In this document: piece by piece, positions 7,193 to 10,758 of the stretch
Layout: each line of letters opens with the position of its first letter
Position numbering within the stretch: the first letter of the stretch is position 1
DNA from: an uncultured Porphyromonadaceae bacterium
GTDB taxonomy: Bacteria; Bacteroidota; Bacteroidia; Bacteroidales; Muribaculaceae
Length of the DNA: 10,758 nt
NCBI GenBank assembly: GCA_900547825.1
Contig: URII01000067.1
Coordinates: forward strand, 1-10,758
Reading direction: 5' to 3'
Program-made: the position numbers and the translations under genes
The notes under the pieces: model-generated
Database searches by the model: none
What the model saw: only the letters and a program-made list of their open reading frames with translations
What the model was told of the DNA's origin: nothing

Positions 7193-8493
7193 ACGCTCCC
7201 CTGCTCATACACAATGCCACGGTGGTGAACCGCGGCGCGGCGAGGCCCGGATGGGTGGCCGTGGAGAGCGGTGTAATCACAGCCACAGGCCAAGGCCCGG
7301 CACCCGAAGCCCTGCTGCGCACACCCGGCATAGATATCCACGACCTCAGCGGACGCCTGCTTATGCCCGGCGCCATCGACACCCACGTGCATTTCCGCGA
7401 GCCGGGCATGACCCACAAGGCCACCATGGCCTCCGAGAGCCGCGCGGCACTGGCCGGAGGGGTCACATCGGTGATAGACATGCCCAACACCGTACCCCCC
7501 ACCGTGAGCATAGAGGCCTGGGAACACAAGATGGAACTGGCCGCCGCGTCAATGGCCGTGAACTATGCTTTCTTCATAGGCGCCACCCGCTCCAACACCG
7601 AAGAACTGCTGCATGCCGACTACACCCGCGTGGCGGGCGTAAAGGTGTTCATGGGCTCCTCTACAGGCGGAATGCTGCTCGACGACGATGACGCACTGGT
7701 ACGCGTGTGGCGCGATATTCCGGCCCTCGTGGCCGTGCATGCCGAGGATCAGGCCATTGTTGCCTCCGCCACCGCACGGGCCATAGAAGCCGCCTCAGGC
7801 GCCGCCGACCTGCCCGTGGAGATGCACCCCACCCTCCGGCCCCGCGAAGCCTGCACGGAGGCCACACGCCGCGCTGTGGCCATGGCCCGGCGCTATGGCA
7901 CACGCCTGCATGTGGCCCATGTGTCGACAGCCGATGAGCTTCAGTTTGCCGCCGAAGGCTACGATGTGGCCGCCAAGCGCATCACATTCGAGACCGCGCC
8001 TCAATATCTGTTGTTCGACTCAGCGGACTATCACCGTCTCGGCGCCCGGATAAAGTGCAATCCCGCCATAAAAGAGGCCTCTGACCGCGAAGCCCTGCGC
8101 CGTGCCGTGGCTTCCGGCCTTATCGACACCGTGGCCACCGACCATGCCCCGCATCTGCTGACAGAAAAGACCGGAGGGGCCCTGAAAGCCGTTTCGGGCA
8201 TGCCTATGGTGCAGTTCTCGCTGCCTGTGATGCTCGGCCTATATGACGCCCCCACCGTGGCTCGCGTCATGGCACACAATCCCGCTGTGGCGTTCGGTAT
8301 AGAGGGGCGCGGCTTCATAGAGCCGGGCTATGCCGCCGACATGGCGGTAGTGGAGGAGACAGCCCCCTACACCGTGACCGACGCCGACACCGTGAGCCTC
8401 TGCCGGTGGACCCCGCTGGCCGGCACTGTGCTGCGCCACCGCGTGGTGCGCACCTACCTCGCCGCCCCCACCCCCCTGCGCTTCCGGAATTAA
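7189..8493 (+). CDS. pyrC: Dihydroorotase, GTG start overlapping the upstream stop
   Basis: This amidohydrolase interconverts N-carbamoyl-aspartate and dihydroorotate in de novo pyrimidine synthesis, in the cytoplasm. The 434 residues show DTHVHFREPG (64-73, metal ligands His66 and His68), KVFMGSSTGG (152-161; Lys152 is the candidate carboxylated lysine by analogy with hydantoinase-like enzymes), AVHAED (His184), LHVAHVST (His241/His244), KCNPAIK (289-295) and ATDHAPH (Asp318). GGALKAVSGMPMVQFSL (329-345) is characteristic of Bacteroidales dihydroorotases as I know them. The open frame extends far upstream (to 6787) over the glycosyltransferase gene, but homology begins just after GTG 7189, which overlaps the upstream TGA (GTGA). 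Translational coupling is likely. The C-terminus is shorter than the Bacteroides form that I recall, apparently missing the last beta hairpin. Its last two residues and stop lie at the border of an intergenic repeat. Confidence 0.9.
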   Translation: MNAPLLIHNATVVNRGAARPGWVAVESGVITATGQGPAPEALLRTPGIDIHDLSGRLLMPGAIDTHVHFREPGMTHKATMASESRAALAGGVTSVIDMPNTVPPTVSIEAWEHKMELAAASMAVNYAFFIGATRSNTEELLHADYTRVAGVKVFMGSSTGGMLLDDDDALVRVWRDIPALVAVHAEDQAIVASATARAIEAASGAADLPVEMHPTLRPREACTEATRRAVAMARRYGTRLHVAHVSTADELQFAAEGYDVAAKRITFETAPQYLLFDSADYHRLGARIKCNPAIKEASDREALRRAVASGLIDTVATDHAPHLLTEKTGGALKAVSGMPMVQFSLPVMLGLYDAPTVARVMAHNPAVAFGIEGRGFIEPGYAADMAVVEETAPYTVTDADTVSLCRWTPLAGTVLRHRVVRTYLAAPTPLRFRN

Positions 8494-8583
8494 TTAGGAA
8501 TTAACGTCCTTAAAGACCTTAAGGTCCTTAACGACCTTAACGCCCCTTAGCGGGCTGCCCCGCAATTACTAATTCCTAATTGA
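8490..8583. repeat. Repeat element with inverted ends and a 9-bp GTCCTTAA array
   Basis: AATTAGGAATTA (8492-8503) and its exact complement TAATTCCTAATT (8570-8581) bound the element. Between them lie five 9-bp units from 8506 to 8550: GTCCTTAAA, GACCTTAAG, GTCCTTAAC, GACCTTAAC, GCCCCTTAG. The second base alternates T/A, so neighbours make the palindrome GACCTTAAGGTC (8515-8526). A small hairpin, GCGGG/CCCGC (8550-8554 with 8559-8563), follows. The left border contains the stop codon of pyrC (8491-8493). It could serve as a terminator, though it lacks a clear T tract. Confidence 0.8.
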
Positions 8584-8644
8584 AATAAACCTTTTCCGCT
8601 GTCAGTTGTCATAATGATAAGAAACCCATAAAAACACTTGCGTT

Positions 8645-9004
8645 ATGAAACGGACACTTATCATTTCAGCCATGGCGTCGCTGCTGATGCTCGGCTCATT
8701 GCCCGCAACAGCCTCCGGCCCCCACGTAAGCGTCACAGCCTCCTTTCCCGGAGTAGTGCTCACCCTCGGACAACAAGGCGGCTACGTCGTGGAAAACATC
8801 GCCCCCACCCGCCATGTAGTGCATCATTACGTACCTGCGCCCCGATATTATTACGGCCACCGTCCGCACCATCACCACGGACCCCGCCACGTCTACAAGG
8901 CCCACAAACATCACGACAAGCACTACAAGAAGCACCACAAACACCACAAGAAAGAATACAAGCATCACCACCGCCAGCATAAGGCCAACCGCCACCACCG
9001 GTGA
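8645..9004 (+). CDS. Small secreted histidine/lysine-rich protein
   Basis: The 119-residue protein has an N-terminal signal peptide (MKRT, hydrophobic core, cut probably after ATAS near residue 24). A short mature region follows, with a valine- and glycine-containing stretch (26-50), and the tail from about 58 to 119 is dominated by His, Lys, Arg and Tyr. I count 24 His in the whole protein, many as HH, HHH or HHHH. The tail is strongly basic and probably disordered. Binding of metal ions such as zinc, nickel or copper in the periplasm or outside the cell is a reasonable inference but unproven; binding of polyanions is an alternative. No recognised domain. No Shine-Dalgarno sequence and no convincing -33/-7 pair was found in 8584-8644. 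The start is supported by the signal peptide. A repeat element begins a few bases after the stop. Confidence 0.7.
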   Translation: MKRTLIISAMASLLMLGSLPATASGPHVSVTASFPGVVLTLGQQGGYVVENIAPTRHVVHHYVPAPRYYYGHRPHHHHGPRHVYKAHKHHDKHYKKHHKHHKKEYKHHHRQHKANRHHR

Positions 9005-9007
9005 AGA

Positions 9008-9194
9008 ATTGATAATTAGGATTTAGGAATTAAGAGGAAGGAATCCACCGCCCGCGTCCGGCCAAAGTGACAGCCAATTCCCTCTGTCCGATTAAGTCCG
9101 ATTAAGTCCGAAATGTCAGATCAAGTCCGATATGTCCGATTGCGCCCCGCTAACGCTCAATTCCTAATTCCTCCCTCCTAATTACTAACTAATT
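9008..9194. repeat. Modular intergenic repeat with GTCCGATTAA array (copy B)
   Basis: The left border is AT-rich with AATTAGG and TTAGGAATTA (to about 9032). A conserved module (9040-9087) follows, with GGAATCCACCGC, GCCAAAGTGAC and ATTCCCTCTGT. Next come six array units (9086-9142): GTCCGATTAA twice, GTCCGAAAT, GTCAGATCAA, GTCCGATAT and GTCCGATTG. GCTAACGCTC leads into a right border rich in TTCCTAATT (9158-9194), the inverse of the left border. It begins four bases after the stop of the His-rich gene. No open frame in it is convincing. Confidence 0.85.
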
Positions 9195-9213
9195 GCGGCG
9201 CCTATTGCAAACA

Positions 9214-9252
9214 ATAAGCCCGGAGGCGGTTTTGACCGGCCTCCGGGCTTAT
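9214..9252 (-). terminator. Hairpin terminator of tRNA-Leu
   Basis: ATAAGCCCGGAGG (9214-9226) and CCTCCGGGCTTAT (9240-9252) form a perfect 13-bp stem, with CGG/CCG pairing possible inside the loop. On the minus strand the hairpin begins three bases after the tRNA 3' end and is followed by TTGTTTGC, so it fits an intrinsic terminator for the tRNA. Confidence 0.85.
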
Positions 9253-9255
9253 CAG

Positions 9256-9337
9256 TGCGCGCGGGGGGACTCGAACCCCCACGTCGTGGGACACTAGATC
9301 CTAAGTCTAGCGCGGCTGCCAATTACGCCACGCGCGC
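9256..9337 (-). tRNA. tRNA-Leu (anticodon UAG)
   Basis: The minus strand folds into a complete 82-nt class II tRNA. The acceptor stem is GCGCGCG/CGCGCGC with discriminator A. The D arm is GCG...CGC with AATTGGCAG in the loop. The anticodon stem is CTAGA/TCTAG with loop CTTAGGA, giving anticodon TAG. A 13-nt long variable arm follows, and the T arm is GGGGG-TTCGAGT-CCCCC. The long variable arm and the A discriminator support leucine. CCA is not encoded and must be added by the CCA-adding enzyme. A consensus promoter lies just upstream and a hairpin terminator just downstream, so it is a single-gene unit. Confidence 0.96.
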
Positions 9338-9347
9338 TTTCACACTG

Positions 9348-9379
9348 CAAAGATACGAATAAGCGAGCACAAAGCCAAA
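9348..9379 (-). promoter_or_regulatory. Consensus promoter of tRNA-Leu
   Basis: On the minus strand TTTG (complement of 9376-9379) and TATCTTTG (complement of 9348-9355) are both perfect and separated by exactly 20 bp. Transcription would start about 5 nt before the tRNA 5' end. Confidence 0.8.
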
Positions 9380-9421
9380 CTTGTTTGAGCTTTGTTGAGC
9401 GTGAGTATCTAAGGCGTCAGC

Positions 9422-9453
9422 CAAAGATACGAATAAGCGAGAGCAATGCCAAA
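9422..9453 (-). promoter_or_regulatory. Second, duplicated copy of the tRNA promoter
   Basis: TTTG (complement of 9450-9453) and TATCTTTG (complement of 9422-9429), again 20 bp apart, repeat the proximal promoter 74 bp further upstream. The 34-bp blocks 9348-9381 and 9422-9455 match at 30 positions, and the first 20 bases are identical. Transcription from here would also read into the tRNA. Confidence 0.65.
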
Positions 9454-9481
9454 TTTAAATTACTAATTATAAATCCGCCCC

Positions 9482-9561
9482 TTGCGGTGAAAGACAGCCG
9501 AAATCGCCGCAAATTTGCGGCGAAAACTTGATATTTTCACCGCAACTCATTAATTTTGCGG
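9482..9561 (+). promoter_or_regulatory. Operator-like cluster of TTGCGG/CCGCAA half-sites
   Basis: Five half-sites fall in 80 bp before the Fic-type gene: TTGCGG 9482-9487, CCGCAA 9507-9512, TTGCGG 9515-9520, CCGCAA 9540-9545 and TTGCGG 9556-9561. The middle pair forms the perfect 18-bp palindrome CGCCGCAAATTTGCGGCG (9505-9522), just upstream of the -33 element. TTGCGGTGAAA (9482-9492) is the exact inverse of 9535-9545. The last half-site overlaps the -7 element, so a bound protein could block transcription. Confidence 0.6.
9527..9558 (+). promoter_or_regulatory. Promoter of the Fic-type gene
   Basis: CTTG (9527-9530) and TAATTTTG (9551-9558, perfect -7) are separated by 20 bp. The predicted transcription start is at or next to the ATG at 9563, so the message would be almost leaderless. 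Confidence 0.7.
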
Positions 9562-9562
9562 A

Positions 9563-10678
9563 ATGAAAAAGCATTACATACCCGTCAGATATATCTGGCA
9601 GTCACCCGATTGGCCGAATTTCACTTGGGACAGCGCTCTATTGATCGAGCCTCTAAGCAGAGTAAACCGATTGCATGGCGAACTGAAAGGGCTGATGTCG
9701 TTAGCTGGCTTTGACAATAAAAGCGAGACCCGGCTCTCAGCATTTACAGATGACCTGCTGAACTCATCGGCAATCGAGGGCATTGTACTCAATGCCGACT
9801 CTGTACGCAGCTCCATAGCCCGCCACTTAGGCATGGAACAGGACGGTATGTTGCAAGAAGACCATTATGTAGAAGGACTTGTAAATGTAATGATGGATGC
9901 TGTGACAAACAACGGGGCTTCATTGTCGGAAGAACGCCTGTTCGGATGGCACTCCGCATTGTTTCCTTACGGAAGAAGCGGAGGAGTCAGAATCACCGTT
10001 GCGGACTGGCGTAAGGGGAAGGAGCCTATGCAGGTTGTATCCGGACCTTTAGGCCATGAAAAAATCCATTATACAGCACCACCGTCCGAATCTGTTCCTG
10101 CTGAGATGAAGCGGTTTATCGACTGGTGCAATTCCGCAAACCATTCACCGTTCATCAAAGCGGCAATAGCCCACCTCTGGGTTGTGACCATACATCCGTT
10201 TGATGACGGCAACGGACGCATAAGCCGAACAATAGCCGATATGTTCCTTTCACAGGTGGACGGCAGCGGCCGTTATTACAGCATGTCAGCTCAGATAAAC
10301 CGTGAAAAGAACACGTATTACTCCGTATTGGAGGAAACACAAAAGGGCTCGCTCGATGTTACAAAATGGCTTTTATGGTTTTTCGCATGTTTAGAAAAAG
10401 CGATAAGCCGCACAATAGACATAGTTGGCCGGACCGTGGAGAAGGCGCGGTATTGGGAAACGCATCGCCACACCGAGATCAACGAACGTCAGCGCAAAAT
10501 CATAAACCGCCTGTGGGACGGCTTTGAAGGCAAACTCACCACATCAAAATGGGCCAAGATATGCCATTGCTCACAGGACACCGCACTACGCGACATCAAT
10601 GATTTAATCGCAAAAAACATGCTCAGAAACAGCGGAGAAAAAGGACGCGCCTCCAACTATACACTAATTAGGAATTAA
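9563..10678 (+). CDS. Fic-family protein (DUF4172-like, Fic core, winged helix)
   Basis: The 371-residue protein probably transfers AMP from ATP to a target protein. The N-terminus (about 7-85), with YIWQSPDWPNF, matches the DUF4172-type domain common before Fic cores. SSAIEG (68-73) fits the inhibitory (S/T)xxxE(G/N) motif, so it would be a class II self-inhibited Fic protein, with Glu72 blocking the ATP site. The core motif HPFDDGNGRISR (211-222) keeps the catalytic His211 and all consensus residues, so it should be active. Residues about 305-370 look like a winged helix-turn-helix (TTSKWAKICHCSQDTALRDI), suggesting DNA binding. No antitoxin gene adjoins it. A cluster of operator-like sites covers its promoter. 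Its GC content is visibly lower than in pyrC (about 53% against 68% in sampled 60-base lines), and AGA arginine codons occur, so recent acquisition is possible. The last codons and stop lie in a repeat border. The target is unknown. Confidence 0.9.
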   Translation: MKKHYIPVRYIWQSPDWPNFTWDSALLIEPLSRVNRLHGELKGLMSLAGFDNKSETRLSAFTDDLLNSSAIEGIVLNADSVRSSIARHLGMEQDGMLQEDHYVEGLVNVMMDAVTNNGASLSEERLFGWHSALFPYGRSGGVRITVADWRKGKEPMQVVSGPLGHEKIHYTAPPSESVPAEMKRFIDWCNSANHSPFIKAAIAHLWVVTIHPFDDGNGRISRTIADMFLSQVDGSGRYYSMSAQINREKNTYYSVLEETQKGSLDVTKWLLWFFACLEKAISRTIDIVGRTVEKARYWETHRHTEINERQRKIINRLWDGFEGKLTTSKWAKICHCSQDTALRDINDLIAKNMLRNSGEKGRASNYTLIRN

Positions 10679-10758
10679 CAATTAGGAAAGAGGAATCCAC
10701 CGCTTGCGGCCGGGTCAGCCAAAGTGACCGCCGATTCCCTCTGTCTGATTAAGTCCGA
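10664..10758. repeat. Modular intergenic repeat (copy C, cut by window end)
   Basis: CTAATTAGGAATTAACAATTAGG-like border sequence (10664-10687) is followed by GGAATCCACCGC (10692-10703), GCCAAAGTGAC (10718-10728), ATTCCCTCTGT (10734-10744) and the first array units GTCTGATTAA and GTCCGA. Order and orientation are the same as in copy B, with about 5 extra bases between the first two blocks. The border supplies the stop codon of the Fic-type gene (10676-10678). Confidence 0.85.

Noticed and set aside
8638..8982. Alternative open frame overlapping the His-rich gene
   Set aside because: Its translation has no signal peptide or family resemblance, while the frame from 8645 has a clear signal peptide and a coherent tail.
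9256..9562. Integrated element using tRNA-Leu as attachment site
   Set aside because: The Fic-type gene lies on the 5' side of the tRNA, no repeat of the tRNA 3' end was seen, and no integrase is present.

Overview
The window looks like a chromosomal segment of a gut-type member of the Bacteroidales, most plausibly Muribaculaceae. The reasons are GC-rich genes with AT-rich gaps, several close matches to the Bacteroidetes promoter (TTTG at -33, TAnnTTTG at -7, about 20 bp apart), starts with little or no Shine-Dalgarno sequence, a surface protein ending in a type IX secretion (T9SS) type A-like sorting domain, and a dihydroorotase of the Bacteroides kind. The family placement is inference from these traits.

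Layout, left to right. (1) 90-632: a small S23-like four-helix-bundle protein with its own promoter. (2) 633-1014: no gene. This stretch holds two back-to-back arrays of a GTCCGATTAA-like repeat, a run of nine G, one or two promoters and a leader with a short direct repeat. (3) 1015-6267: a 1750-residue secreted protein with about six tandem carbohydrate-binding-like beta modules, a long unrecognised middle and a T9SS-type tail, followed by a strong hairpin terminator. (4) 6431-8493: a two-gene operon, a polyprenol-phosphate mannose synthase-like glycosyltransferase and dihydroorotase (pyrC). The two overlap by four bases (GTGA), and pyrC begins with GTG. (5) 8645-9004: a small secreted His/Lys-rich protein. 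(6) 9005-9562: an intergenic repeat, a terminator, tRNA-Leu(UAG) on the minus strand, its duplicated promoter, and a cluster of operator-like sites. (7) 9563-10678: a Fic-family AMPylator-like protein with an N-terminal DUF4172-like domain, an inhibitory motif and a C-terminal winged helix. Its base composition is more AT-rich than that of its neighbours.

The most unusual material is between the genes. A modular repeat family occurs at about 645-849, 8490-8583, 9008-9194 and 10664 to the window end. Three of the four copies have AATTAGGAATTA-type borders. Inside are short tandem arrays (GTCCGATTAA-like or GTCCTTAAN/GACCTTAAN), and three copies share a conserved module. Copies lie exactly at gene 3' ends, and two of them supply the stop codon of the preceding gene. 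Two further points deserve attention: a G9 tract sitting in the spacer of a possible promoter of the giant surface protein, which suggests phase variation, and a set of TTGCGG/CCGCAA half-sites around the promoter of the fic-type gene, which suggests autoregulation.
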